In this document: piece by piece, positions 7,853-17,961 of the stretch
Layout of the letters: every line of letters begins with the position of its first letter
How positions within the stretch are numbered: the first letter of the stretch is position 1
Origin: Flavobacterium pokkalii
GTDB lineage: Bacteria > Bacteroidota > Bacteroidia > Flavobacteriales > Flavobacteriaceae
Assembly (NCBI RefSeq): GCF_014596575.1
Contig: NZ_NASZ01000007.1
Location: 62,001 to 126,000 of the forward strand
Length of the DNA: 64,000 nt
Direction: 5' to 3'
Position numbers and translations under genes: made by a program
Notes under the pieces: generated by a model
The model's input: only the letters and a program-made list of their open reading frames with translations
The model's database searches: none
What the model was told of the DNA's origin: nothing

Positions 7853-9592
7853 TTATTTACTTAATAAATATTCAATTGCATTTTTATGTAAACGATAAAT
7901 ATTACTTTGGAAATCATTCACTGCTCCATTATTATCAGCCATACTCCATTCTAACCAACCTCCTGTATTAACAATCATGGTTCCTTGGTAAACTCCTTGT
8001 GGCTTGAACTCCGCCAAACCGATTCCACATCCTCTGGCATCTAACCACTCATACCATCTTATCAAAACACTGTTTGTAGCAGCTTCAAATTCTAAAGCTC
8101 TGTCTTCTGAACATTGCGATTTTGTAAATGCACTATCATAAGGCCCAAAATCAATTCCAAAATTTCTATCTTCTTTATATTTAGCATTGTTCATTGGATA
8201 ATAATCTGTCGTCCCTTTAGTTAAACCGACTAATAAAGGATGGTTGGCAGAAGCACTTGGTGAAGGTGCAGAATATGTACCTCTTAATCCCCAGGCATCC
8301 AGATTTTGTCCACCTACAACTCCTGTATTTCCTCCATTATTGACAAAAACAGTACTTCCTATTTTAATACGACCAATTTCATCCAAAAGGTTGATTCCGA
8401 AACCTTCTACAATTAATCCTCCACCTGCTTTATAGTAATCATTGATAATGTTAATCTGAGCTGAAGTTATTCCTGATGGAGTGTCTGGCATATTTTGAGT
8501 TCCTACATTATCCCAATACAATAACACGACTTTAGTACTAGCCAAAGATTGCGCAGTCAAATTACTAGCTTGTATATATACAAAGTCTTCGGCATAATTT
8601 TGTTTCAACCATAATGCCGCTGCCTTAGTATCTGGTTCGCTGATACTTTCAACACAACTGGCACCACTAATAAAGGCAATCTTTTTTGTTGAGTTGATAA
8701 TTCTAGCCGTAACTGCATAAGTTTTAGTTAATCCCTCAACGTTTGTAACCGTATAATTTATTGGTCCGTTAGCGAAGTTTTGAACCACAGCTGTATTAGG
8801 AGAAATTGTCGATCCCTCTGTAACTGTAATAATCGGTGTTATCGTTGATAAATTTGATCCGGAAGGGAAATCCATAATAATAGTTGATGCATCATTATCT
8901 ACAATTCCGGTAACACTGCAAATATCTGTTCCTGTTTTAAAACTTGTAACAAATGGAGCTGGTAATTGTTTTACTTTCACATAATAACTTTTCCCTGTAA
9001 ATCCATCATTAGAAACAATTGTGTATTTAACCGGATTGGTAAAATCCTGAGCTATACCTGATTGAGGTGTAGATGTCGTTCCTCTTGGAATAATGTAACT
9101 AGGTACTAATTTTTTAATATCTTCAGTACTACCTACAGTCACATCAATAGTTCCTTTGTCTTCATCGATAACACCTACATTTGTTCCAATGGAGAATGAC
9201 AACATTTTTGGATCTCCATAAGCAGCCACATTTGCTGTATATTCTCTGGAAATACCATTATTTGTAATTGTAAATATCACCGGCCCTCCAGAAAAATCAA
9301 CTACACTTCCAGATGCAGGTTCCACAGTTGCACCATCAGGCAAACTCATTTCAACAGGCACTGCAGTTAAATCTGTTCCTGCTGGCAGCGTAAAAGTAAT
9401 AACTGCATTGGTATGACTTATATTGGCAGATTGACCGTTAACTTTAAAATCTCTGATTATGGAATAGGTATAATCAGGAATATTATCATTGAATTTAATA
9501 TTGTCTTCACAACTAACAGTCGTAAACAAGACACATGCAATTCCCAAAAACAATAAAGGAATCATTTTAATCATTTTGGATATATTTTTCAT
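7853..9592 (-). CDS. Large surface lipoprotein with DUF5018-like repeats and DUF4960-like C-terminus
   Basis: The ATG at 9592 is preferred to the upstream one at 9679 because it starts a lipoprotein signal (MKNISKMIKMIPLLFLG ... TVSC) and removes overlap with susD; this gives 579 residues. After the lipobox come three consecutive Ig-like repeats of about 85 residues, each containing a P-x-G/G-S plus DFS/DFT/NFA pattern and ending in a YTV or YYVKV strand. The C-terminal 290 residues are related to those of the next gene (KIAFISGA, WDNVGTQ, GFGINLLDEIGR, YKEDRNFGIDF, GGWLEWSMADN). The repeats would act as a spacer holding the distal domain away from the membrane. A surface glycan-binding role is inferred. 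Confidence 0.75.
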   Translation of the reverse strand: MKNISKMIKMIPLLFLGIACVLFTTVSCEDNIKFNDNIPDYTYSIIRDFKVNGQSANISHTNAVITFTLPAGTDLTAVPVEMSLPDGATVEPASGSVVDFSGGPVIFTITNNGISREYTANVAAYGDPKMLSFSIGTNVGVIDEDKGTIDVTVGSTEDIKKLVPSYIIPRGTTSTPQSGIAQDFTNPVKYTIVSNDGFTGKSYYVKVKQLPAPFVTSFKTGTDICSVTGIVDNDASTIIMDFPSGSNLSTITPIITVTEGSTISPNTAVVQNFANGPINYTVTNVEGLTKTYAVTARIINSTKKIAFISGASCVESISEPDTKAAALWLKQNYAEDFVYIQASNLTAQSLASTKVVLLYWDNVGTQNMPDTPSGITSAQINIINDYYKAGGGLIVEGFGINLLDEIGRIKIGSTVFVNNGGNTGVVGGQNLDAWGLRGTYSAPSPSASANHPLLVGLTKGTTDYYPMNNAKYKEDRNFGIDFGPYDSAFTKSQCSEDRALEFEAATNSVLIRWYEWLDARGCGIGLAEFKPQGVYQGTMIVNTGGWLEWSMADNNGAVNDFQSNIYRLHKNAIEYLLSK

Positions 9593-9638
9593 ATTATTTT
9601 CTTTTAGTTTAATAACAAATAATTTATTAATGTGGTTT

Positions 9639-11339
9639 TTAATAGCCTGTTCTTTGTTTATACACACCACCAGAGGCATCTATCTCGATTTGTGGAATTG
9701 GCAGGTATTCATCTCTGCCTTCTGTAAACGACGCTCCACTATAATATTTGCGTTTAGCACTTTCCTTAAGCATATAATCATTTATCCAGCTTGAAGCTAT
9801 GCCCCATCGTACTAAATCATAAAAATGATGTCCCTCATTATGAAGCTCTAATCTTCTTTCCATTCGCAAAGCTTTAGTAGCATAGGCTTTAGATATTCCT
9901 GTGGTAGGATATAAACCAATGGAATAATTTGCCGCATTATTGGCATGATTATTAAAATCATATACATATGGTGCATTCTTAGCTCTGTTTCGAATTTGAT
10001 TGATAATCGTCATTCCTGTTTCAATATCATTCAATTCAATTGAAGCTTCGGCTTTCCATAGCATTACATCACTTATTTTTATTATTGGCCAATCTAAAGC
10101 TCCTTTTGCCCAAGGGAAACCTCCGGAAGCTCTCAAATCAGAGTAAGGATCTATCTGGTTTTTCTTTCTTAGATATAAGCCATAGGTAGCTGGGTCTCTG
10201 CTCCAATTGGTTTGTTGTGGCATCCCTTGCCATTTTTTCCAAGTGATTCCAGGGCGACCTATAGAATGATCTAGTCTAGGATCTACTGCAGTTGTTACAT
10301 CTGTAGGAGCTAAATCTGAATTATTATATGAATCTAATAATGGTAAACCCACATTATCCACTTTGAACGCATTTACGATATTTTGAGTTGGTTTATCAAA
10401 ATCGTCTCCGTTTAAGTAAGGATGATTAGGGTCATCTGATGGAGAATCAGGAGAATTAATTAAATCTCCAAAATTTAAATTTCCAAATTCTGATCCGTCA
10501 TTAACAGAATATTGAATTGCAAATACATTTTCCGGATTACCATAGCCTGGAAAGGAATATAATTTTTCTAAATCACTCACTAAACTATAAGGCCCTTCGA
10601 TAACCTTGTCAGCATTTATAATTACCTGATCCCATTTTTTTTGAAACAAATTGGCTTTTGCTAAAAAAGCATAAGCAACCAATTTATTTACACGACCTAA
10701 CTCCGTTTGTGTAGGTGGTAATACCGGAATTGCATCTGTTAAATCTTTCTCAATTTTTCCCCACAAAAATGCAGTATCAAACGAATTTTCGACACTAGTA
10801 ACTTTATCGATTGGCGTATTTTCATCGATATAAGCAAATGAGCCGAAATTTTTCATTAACTCAAAATAAAAGTGAGCTCGCAACACTTTCATTTCGGCAA
10901 TTCTTAGGTCTTTATTTTCAAAATCAGAATTGTTTTTTAATGCTATAATAGCACTATTTACTCTGTTTATTGAAAAATAAAGTGCTCTCCAAAGGTTATA
11001 CACATTTTCGGAAGAAGAAAATACCTGCTGGATTTCAAGGCCGTGCATTCCTCCTCCAGGATTATCCCCTACACCTCCTCCTCCTTTATAAGAATCTCCG
11101 CTTCTAATATCAGAAAAACACCAGTTTGAAGGAGCATGGTCAAATGGCCAGTTATCTCTAAATTCCCCTGTATTAAATCGGTAATCTAAAGTACTATAAG
11201 CACTTACAACTAATTGTTCTAGGTCTAGATTATTCTCGGAAATAACATTTTCCGGAGCTACATCTAAAAAATCTGCCTGACAGGAGCCTACACCAAGTGA
11301 AAGCCCGACAATTGCTATATAAATTTTTATTTTTTTCAT
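9639..11339 (-). CDS. SusD/RagB-family nutrient-binding outer-membrane lipoprotein
   Basis: The start at 11339 is chosen because it opens a lipoprotein signal (MKKIKIYIAIVGLSLGVGSC) 4 bases after the susC stop; the longer ORF to 11414 would run into susC. The 567-residue product has the SusD hallmarks: ADFLDVAPENVI after the signal, the N-terminal TPR-like region with RVNSAIIALKN and RAHFYFELMKNFG, and the C-terminal block EGHHFYDLVRWG followed by YLPIPQIEID. SusD lids close over the SusC barrel and bind oligosaccharides at the cell surface. Here the partner is the SusC gene immediately upstream and the likely ligand is a fructo-oligosaccharide. Confidence 0.95.
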   Translation of the reverse strand: MKKIKIYIAIVGLSLGVGSCQADFLDVAPENVISENNLDLEQLVVSAYSTLDYRFNTGEFRDNWPFDHAPSNWCFSDIRSGDSYKGGGGVGDNPGGGMHGLEIQQVFSSSENVYNLWRALYFSINRVNSAIIALKNNSDFENKDLRIAEMKVLRAHFYFELMKNFGSFAYIDENTPIDKVTSVENSFDTAFLWGKIEKDLTDAIPVLPPTQTELGRVNKLVAYAFLAKANLFQKKWDQVIINADKVIEGPYSLVSDLEKLYSFPGYGNPENVFAIQYSVNDGSEFGNLNFGDLINSPDSPSDDPNHPYLNGDDFDKPTQNIVNAFKVDNVGLPLLDSYNNSDLAPTDVTTAVDPRLDHSIGRPGITWKKWQGMPQQTNWSRDPATYGLYLRKKNQIDPYSDLRASGGFPWAKGALDWPIIKISDVMLWKAEASIELNDIETGMTIINQIRNRAKNAPYVYDFNNHANNAANYSIGLYPTTGISKAYATKALRMERRLELHNEGHHFYDLVRWGIASSWINDYMLKESAKRKYYSGASFTEGRDEYLPIPQIEIDASGGVYKQRTGY

Positions 11340-11343
11340 CTTC

Positions 11344-14300
11344 TTAAAATTGTAAGTTAAATCCAAAACTGAATGTTTTAGTATGCGGATAAACTCCCAT
11401 ACCAGCAATACCAATACCTGTTCTGCTCAATCCAGGCACTTCATAATCAAATCCAGAGAATGGGGTAATTGTAAAAATATTTTCTGCCTGTAAATAAACT
11501 TTCGCAGAGGATAATCCAATCGATTTTATTTTTGTTTGATTGAAATTATAAGCTAGATTGATATTCTTCAATCGGAAAAAAGAACCGTCTTCAATGAAAT
11601 AGGTTGATGCTCTTTTTTGATCATTGGTATCTGTCGTACTTAATGCTGGAATATTTGAATTAGCATTCTCCGGTGACCACGCATCAAGAGTATTCTTACC
11701 ATGATTAAATCCGAAGTAGGCAAAATCTAACATCTCTCTCTGGGCATTGTACATATCATTTCCTTGAACACCATCAAAGAATAAATTCAAATCCCATTGT
11801 TTGTAACTGGCTGATAAATTTATCCCATAAGTAAAATCTGGATGTGGATTTCCAATAATAGTTCTGTCATCCTGATTGATTACCCCATCACCATTTAAAT
11901 CTCTATATCTGATGTTACCAAGCGCCTTTCCTGTTTGCTCAGCATGTACCGCCACTTCTTCCGGAGTTCTAAAAATTCCATCAGCAACATAGCCATAATA
12001 AGAACCGATAGGATGACCAATTCCTGTGTATGAAATACCATTTAAAATAAAATTATCCGAATTATTTAATCTTGTGATTTTGTTTTTATATCTGGAAAAT
12101 GTTACTGTAGCACCGTATTTAAAATCATTTTGAGATTTTGAATTGTAGCCTAACACCATATCAATTCCGCGGTTCGTCATATCACCGGCATTGAAGAATA
12201 AAGTTTTTCCGGCTTCACCTAAAACACTAGGCTGTACTATTTGCAATAACAAATCAGAAGTTTTCTTTTCATAGACGTCAACTACAAAATTGAGTCGCTT
12301 ATTAAAAAGATCTAAATCCAAACCTAGGTTTGTTTGATAAGATTGCTCCCATTTCAGATTTGGATTACCAACCTGATTTGCCGAAACACCTGTACTAATA
12401 GGTCCGCTACCACTTCCATTCAAATCATAATTACTATTTTCCAGTGCATTATTAAAAATAGAATATTGGGCATACTCTAAAATATCGGCATTACCATTTC
12501 CTCCCCAAGAAGCTCTTAATTTCATATTATCAATAAACGATGAATTTTCTAAGAACTTTTCATTGCTTAATGTCCAACCGGCAGAAGCAGTTGGGAAAAC
12601 AGCATAACGATTATTTTTACCAAAACGCGAAGAACCATCTCGACGAACACTGGCTGACATATAATATTTACTTGCAAAATCATAATTAACTTTTGCAAAC
12701 ATTGATTCTCTTCTGCTATCGGGACCTATACCATAGGCATCCAGAATACTAGAGTCGGCAATAATGTCGTATTGCTTGTAATTTTCAAAATCTACTTTAG
12801 TCCCATATGGAACCTGAAGACGATTATAGTCGTTTTCCTGATCTTTTTTGTAAACTTCATGACCTACAAAGGCATTTAGAGAATGTTCCCCAAATTTTGC
12901 AGAATAATTTATCAAATTGGTCAAAATAAATGTATCCGAATTATTTCTATTTCTGGCATATCTAGCAAACTCCTCTCCTCCTATCAATACTCTATTTCCT
13001 AAAATACTTCCGTTTTGATTGAAAGCTGCTGTATGTTCATCATACTTGTATCTGTTGATATCGAAGTTTAATTTTGAACTAAAAGTTAAACCATTCACTA
13101 TATTCAAATCCGCATACACATTACCAAAAGATCTCCATGTTTTTTGTACATTATCTTTATTAATATACAAAATAGCCAACGGATTCCATTTATCCTGTAA
13201 ACCGCTACCAGTAGGTCCACCCCAGGTTCCATCTTCACCGTAAACAGGAATTAAAGGATTTTGCAATAATGCATCTTCCATCGAATTCCCTTTCACTTCC
13301 TGAAAATTTACAACCGTTAAGTTTTCACCAATAGTCAATTTGTCTTTAAACAATTTAACACTTGAATTTAATCTGAAATTAGCTCTTTCATAATAAGTGT
13401 ATCTAATTACACCATCATCTTTGGCATATCCTAAACCAGTAAATATTTTCCATTTATTATTAGCAAACGAATACCCAAAATCAGTAGTTGTAGAAATAGA
13501 ATTTCTCGAAATTACATCAACCCAATTGGTATTTGATAATCTTAAATTTTGATTATCATCTAAAAATTCAGGAAGCGGATTTCCCGGTGAATAAGCAAAA
13601 TTTCCTGCTGCAACCGGCACATTTCCCTGCGCTTTATATCTAACGTCCAACCATTCCTGAGCACTTAACACATTGAAGTTATCTCTTATTTTATTAATGG
13701 TAAAACGGCTATCAAGAGTTATTTTTTGTACACCGGCTTTGGCTTGTTTAGTAGTTACAATAATAACTCCTTTGGCAGCTTCGGTACCATAAATACCGGC
13801 TGAAGCAGCATCTTTCAAAACCTGAATACTTTCTATATCATTTGGATTTAACCCTGCCGGCGAATTCGTTTGAACTCCATCAATAACCCATAATGGTCCT
13901 GTTCCACCAAATACCGAAGTAAGACCTCTAATCGATATTTGGGTATCATTTCCACCGGGAACTCCGGAGGATGTAAATGTTAAACCTGGAACTCTGGATT
14001 GTAATTTACTAATCACATTAGGTGTTGCTACCTTATCTAAATCGGCTACAGCAACAATAGAAACCGCACCTGTGATGTCTTTCTTCTTTTCTTTTGAATA
14101 TCCTGTAACTACCACTTCATTAAGATCATTTGAAGTAGATTTTAAAGTTATTGTATAACTTTTTTTAGAGCTAATAACAATTTTATTGTCAGTAAATCCA
14201 ATAAAAGAGACAACAAGTGTCTGTCCTTCATTGGCTTTTATTTGAAACTTCCCATCAAAGTCAGTCACCACACTTTTGGATGTTTCCTTTACAAGAACAG

Positions 14301-14439
14301 TTGCTCCGGGTAAAGGTTGACCATCATCAGCTAAAACCGTCCCGCTTATTTGGGATTGTTGCGCTGAAACAAGAAGCCCAAAGAAAAATAAACACAAAGT
14401 GATTATACTTTTCTTGGTTTTAAAATACCTGATTTTCAT
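11344..14439 (-). CDS. SusC/RagA-family TonB-dependent outer-membrane transporter
   Basis: A 1031-residue TonB-dependent receptor. A signal peptide ends near LLVSAQ. It is followed by a carboxypeptidase-D-like domain (residues 30-115, SGTVLADDGQPLPGATV and FDGKFQIKAN), the plug domain (NEVVVTGYSKEKKKDITGAV; VLKDAASAGIYG) and a beta-barrel ending in the aromatic terminus FGFNLQF. It imports oligosaccharides across the outer membrane using TonB energy, with the downstream SusD as lid. It lies 73 bases after the canonical GH32 gene in the fructan operon. Fructan as substrate is inferred from the GH32 and fructokinase neighbours. Confidence 0.95.
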   Translation of the reverse strand: MKIRYFKTKKSIITLCLFFFGLLVSAQQSQISGTVLADDGQPLPGATVLVKETSKSVVTDFDGKFQIKANEGQTLVVSFIGFTDNKIVISSKKSYTITLKSTSNDLNEVVVTGYSKEKKKDITGAVSIVAVADLDKVATPNVISKLQSRVPGLTFTSSGVPGGNDTQISIRGLTSVFGGTGPLWVIDGVQTNSPAGLNPNDIESIQVLKDAASAGIYGTEAAKGVIIVTTKQAKAGVQKITLDSRFTINKIRDNFNVLSAQEWLDVRYKAQGNVPVAAGNFAYSPGNPLPEFLDDNQNLRLSNTNWVDVISRNSISTTTDFGYSFANNKWKIFTGLGYAKDDGVIRYTYYERANFRLNSSVKLFKDKLTIGENLTVVNFQEVKGNSMEDALLQNPLIPVYGEDGTWGGPTGSGLQDKWNPLAILYINKDNVQKTWRSFGNVYADLNIVNGLTFSSKLNFDINRYKYDEHTAAFNQNGSILGNRVLIGGEEFARYARNRNNSDTFILTNLINYSAKFGEHSLNAFVGHEVYKKDQENDYNRLQVPYGTKVDFENYKQYDIIADSSILDAYGIGPDSRRESMFAKVNYDFASKYYMSASVRRDGSSRFGKNNRYAVFPTASAGWTLSNEKFLENSSFIDNMKLRASWGGNGNADILEYAQYSIFNNALENSNYDLNGSGSGPISTGVSANQVGNPNLKWEQSYQTNLGLDLDLFNKRLNFVVDVYEKKTSDLLLQIVQPSVLGEAGKTLFFNAGDMTNRGIDMVLGYNSKSQNDFKYGATVTFSRYKNKITRLNNSDNFILNGISYTGIGHPIGSYYGYVADGIFRTPEEVAVHAEQTGKALGNIRYRDLNGDGVINQDDRTIIGNPHPDFTYGINLSASYKQWDLNLFFDGVQGNDMYNAQREMLDFAYFGFNHGKNTLDAWSPENANSNIPALSTTDTNDQKRASTYFIEDGSFFRLKNINLAYNFNQTKIKSIGLSSAKVYLQAENIFTITPFSGFDYEVPGLSRTGIGIAGMGVYPHTKTFSFGFNLQF

Positions 14440-14512
14440 ACTTTTAATTGTTTTGGTTTTTAGTTAATTTGATTTGCTTTTTAGTTGTTTTTAGTTTGCT
14501 TGTTTTTATTCA

Positions 14513-16099
14513 TTACTTAAATTGGTTTATGATTACATTGTTTAGTTCAAAAATTGAATTTGTTTTAACAACCGAAAGCGATTCCATTGGAAAATCCGGA
14601 AAAAATATTTCAGTCATTACTGTTGTTCCATTATCGTAAAATATTTCAATGGAGGTTTTATCAATAATTAATCTCACTTGAATGGAAGAGAAATCAGTAG
14701 TTATGGGTGCCGTAGAAATTTTCTTTGCAAAGTCATCGGAAAAGGAATGCTGACTGACTTTTTTTCTGTCAATATAGAAGCTATTTTCTTTTTTATTAAT
14801 TCCAAAATGCAGTGCATTATTCTGATTATTAGAAAGAACGAAATCATAATTACCATTCGCTTTAATATCCGTAACTGTAAAACTAATATCCAGTTTAGAC
14901 ATATCCACAGTAGAATTATCTACAATAATCTGATTTTCATTTACAACAATCTTATCTTTTTGAAGTGTTTTAGAAATATACTTATCCAATTCTTTTACCG
15001 GCAAAGAAACTATTCTGTAATGACCTTCATTTTTGATAAGCTTCAACTCTCTTGGAATTGTCATGGCACTCCTCCATGCTTTAGTTGGAACTTTACTGGC
15101 ATATTGCCAATTACTCATCCAGCCGATGAATAATTTTCGACCATCTTTATCCGGAATATTGGACCAGGTTACACCGGCATAATTATCTTTTCCATAATCT
15201 ATCCACAAAGCCTGAAACTCTTTCAAATCATTTAGAAAACTATTGTCAACAGAAAAAGTTTTACCGTCAAAATCACCTACAAAATATTGAGTTGCAGATC
15301 CTCCATTAGGTCCTCCGGGATTAATACTTTGTAGCAATACCCATTTTAATTCATCAGTTCCTTCTACTTTTATCGGAAAAAAATCTGGACATTCCCAAGG
15401 TGCCCCATGAACTCCTAAATCCTTTCCGAAAGCAGAAGCAAATTCCCAATCAATTAGATTAGAAGAACGATAAATTTTAGTTTCAATATCAGCCGCAATA
15501 ACTACAATCCATTGCTTATGAATTTCATCCCAAATCATCTTTGGATCTCTGAAATGTTTAAGATTTGGGTTCTTAATTACCGGATTTTTACTGTATTTTG
15601 TCCAGGTCATTCCTTCGTCCAACGAATAGGCAATTGCCTGCGTTTGATAATCCATATTTCCATCTTTTTCGCTCTGAGCATCATGATTGGTGTACATCGC
15701 TACAATTGGAGGATTTTGCAAACTGCCTAATCCCGAAGTATTATTACGATCAACTACAGCACTACCTGAAAATATATAACCTTTAGCATCCGGATATAAT
15801 GCTATTTTTTGCTCATTCCAGGTTATCATGTCTTTACTTGTTGCATGCCCCCAATGCATAGGACCCCATACGGTATCATCCGGGTAATACTGATAAAATA
15901 AATGGTATAATCCTTTGTAAAAAAACATACCGTTTGGGTCGTTCATCCATCCACTTTTAGGAGTAAAATGGAAATTAGGCCGATATAATTCCTCATTTGA
16001 AAGTATCAAATCCTTTTTTAGTTGCGCAGTATTACAACTTAACATAGCAATTGAAAACATAAGGCAATAAATTTTCTTAAAAAACTCTTTCGTATTCAT
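14513..16099 (-). CDS. Canonical GH32 fructan hydrolase lipoprotein (levanase/inulinase type)
   Basis: The ATG at 16099 (MNTKEFFKKIYC) is preferred to 16132 because it gives a compact lipoprotein signal (AMLSC) and avoids overlap with the porter gene. The 528-residue enzyme has the full GH32 set: WMNDPNG with nucleophile D54, FSGS, FRDP, and WECPDFF with the acid/base Glu, then a C-terminal beta-sandwich with SIEIFYDNG. GH32 enzymes release fructose from beta-fructans or sucrose by retaining hydrolysis. It follows the porter gene by 10 bases and precedes susC. Exo versus endo action and linkage preference (beta-2,6 or beta-2,1) cannot be told from the sequence alone. Confidence 0.93.
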   Translation of the reverse strand: MNTKEFFKKIYCLMFSIAMLSCNTAQLKKDLILSNEELYRPNFHFTPKSGWMNDPNGMFFYKGLYHLFYQYYPDDTVWGPMHWGHATSKDMITWNEQKIALYPDAKGYIFSGSAVVDRNNTSGLGSLQNPPIVAMYTNHDAQSEKDGNMDYQTQAIAYSLDEGMTWTKYSKNPVIKNPNLKHFRDPKMIWDEIHKQWIVVIAADIETKIYRSSNLIDWEFASAFGKDLGVHGAPWECPDFFPIKVEGTDELKWVLLQSINPGGPNGGSATQYFVGDFDGKTFSVDNSFLNDLKEFQALWIDYGKDNYAGVTWSNIPDKDGRKLFIGWMSNWQYASKVPTKAWRSAMTIPRELKLIKNEGHYRIVSLPVKELDKYISKTLQKDKIVVNENQIIVDNSTVDMSKLDISFTVTDIKANGNYDFVLSNNQNNALHFGINKKENSFYIDRKKVSQHSFSDDFAKKISTAPITTDFSSIQVRLIIDKTSIEIFYDNGTTVMTEIFFPDFPMESLSVVKTNSIFELNNVIINQFK

Positions 16100-16109
16100 G
16101 TTAATCCTT

Positions 16110-17429
16110 TTATTTGTTAACCAGCACTTCACTAACTTCTTCTAAAGAGATCCCTTTAGTTTCCGGCATCATAAAAAGCACAAATAGCAATTGAAACACC
16201 ATCATTATGGCAAAAAACAGAAACACATTTCCTACCCCGAAATTGGTAAAAAGAATAGGTACCATAGAAGGAATAATTGCTGCTAAAACCCAATGAACGG
16301 AACTACCAAAAGATTGTCCGGAAGCTCTTAAATGATTAGGGAAAATTTCAGAAATAAATACCCAGATAACTGCTCCCTGACCAATGGCATGCGCTGCAAT
16401 AAAAACAAAAAGGAAAATGGGTACCGCCATTCCTGTCCATCCTAAATAAAATGAAGCAGCTACCATGGAAAGAGAGAAAATATAACCTATCGAACCAAAA
16501 AACATAAGTTTTTTTCTTCCCAATCTGTCTATCAGATAGACACCGATAAGAGTAAATAGTAAATTTATAAAACCAATACCGATACTGCTTAGTAAGGCGG
16601 TTTTTGCGCCTAATCCTGCTTCTTCAAAAATTCTGGGTGCATAATATAAAAAGGCATTAATCCCTGACAATTGATTAAAAGCGGCAATCAAAAAAACCAA
16701 AATCAATTGGAAGCGGTATTTTTTGATAAAAATATTTTCATGCGAAGCGCTATTAGAACTATTCTTTTGCAATTCGTCCATAATAGACTGAACATCTTCT
16801 TTAGAACCAATTTTGTCAAATATAATTCGGGCTTCATCTGCCTTATCTTTAGTAAACAGCCATCTTGGACTTTCCGGAATTGTAAATGCCATTACCGAAT
16901 ATAAAACCGATGGAAAAACCTGAACTCCCAGCATCCATCTCCAGGCATTAACTCCTACATCACTCAACAAATAATTAGATAAAAATGCACAAAGAATTCC
17001 CAGTACAATATTAAATTGATATAAACCCACTAAAGTTCCTCTATCCTTAGCCGGAGAAATTTCAGAAATGTATGCTGGTGCTGCAATTGTTGAAACTCCA
17101 ATACCCAATCCTCCGATAAATCTAAAAAAGGCAAACACAAATGGATTATTTGCCAATGCTGTTCCTGCTGCAGAAATTGAAAACAAAATTCCTATAATTA
17201 GCAGCGTTTTCTTTCTACCCAATTGATTCGTTGGGATTCCCCCAAAAATAGCACCTATAACAGTACCCCATAATGCCATTGCCATTACTACAGAACCATG
17301 AAAAAAATCACTCGAATGCCACAACTCTTGTAATGTTTTATCTGCTCCCGATATAACTACGGTATCAAAACCAAATAAAAATCCTGCGAAGGATGCAATA
17401 ATAGACCACTTAAATATTTTCTTATTCAT
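16110..17429 (-). CDS. MFS sugar porter, probable fructose importer
   Basis: A 439-residue, 12-helix major facilitator of the sugar-porter family. It has the family signatures RLGRKK, PESPRWL and GGLGIGVSTIAAPAYISEI, the last including the region conserved in XylE/FruP-type transporters. It begins the eight-gene fructan run. The role inferred from context is proton-coupled import of fructose released in the periplasm, feeding the fructokinase. The sugar itself cannot be read from the sequence. About 530 bases of AT-rich DNA separate it from the next upstream gene, so the operon promoter probably lies there. Confidence 0.88.
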   Translation of the reverse strand: MNKKIFKWSIIASFAGFLFGFDTVVISGADKTLQELWHSSDFFHGSVVMAMALWGTVIGAIFGGIPTNQLGRKKTLLIIGILFSISAAGTALANNPFVFAFFRFIGGLGIGVSTIAAPAYISEISPAKDRGTLVGLYQFNIVLGILCAFLSNYLLSDVGVNAWRWMLGVQVFPSVLYSVMAFTIPESPRWLFTKDKADEARIIFDKIGSKEDVQSIMDELQKNSSNSASHENIFIKKYRFQLILVFLIAAFNQLSGINAFLYYAPRIFEEAGLGAKTALLSSIGIGFINLLFTLIGVYLIDRLGRKKLMFFGSIGYIFSLSMVAASFYLGWTGMAVPIFLFVFIAAHAIGQGAVIWVFISEIFPNHLRASGQSFGSSVHWVLAAIIPSMVPILFTNFGVGNVFLFFAIMMVFQLLFVLFMMPETKGISLEEVSEVLVNK

Positions 17430-17853
17430 ATTCAGATATTTTAATTATCCAAATATCCAAATCAAACCTCAGGAAGCATTTTTGATTTGTTGCATATTTC
17501 TCCATTTTTGTTTCCAAAAACACAAACCCTTTGTTTACAACACCTTAACCCAATAAAAAATAAAATTAAAAAATAAAAATTCTAATTTTGATACCAAAAA
17601 ATATAGTATTCGAACAATAAAAAAATAATTAAAAACAATATCCATAATTTATTCTAATAAAAATTAAAGATTTTATTTTTTTAAACTTAAATATTTACAC
17701 AATTACTGACTAATTCCACTCAAAACCATTTTATTTCGACTATAAAAAACTATAATTTCACCGTGTTTTGACCTAATTTCAAATCAAAAAAAACTTTAAT
17801 CTTTGCTTAAATGAATAAGCGCTTCACTAAAAATATATTAATAATTTATTTGC
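17430..17853. other. AT-rich upstream region of the fructan operon
   Basis: No gene or RNA is visible in this stretch, which is upstream of the porter gene on the minus strand. It should carry the operon promoter and the HTCS operator. I could not place a full TTG-N19-TAnnTTTG match with confidence. Confidence 0.4.
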
Positions 17854-17888
17854 AAAAAAAAGCGGATTATACCCTGTATAATCCGCTT
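17854..17888 (-). terminator. Terminator after the T9SS-tailed GH32 gene
   Basis: A perfect 12-bp stem, AAGCGGATTATA (17860-17871) with TATAATCCGCTT (17877-17888), has loop CCCTG. On the minus strand the stem is followed by eight T residues. It ends the gene at 17962-20499 and separates it from the downstream operon. Confidence 0.9.
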
Positions 17889-17961
17889 CTACTAAACACT
17901 TAACTGTTATTAAACACTAAAAATTTTAAAAAAACTGTTTCTAACCGTAAAACAAAACACT

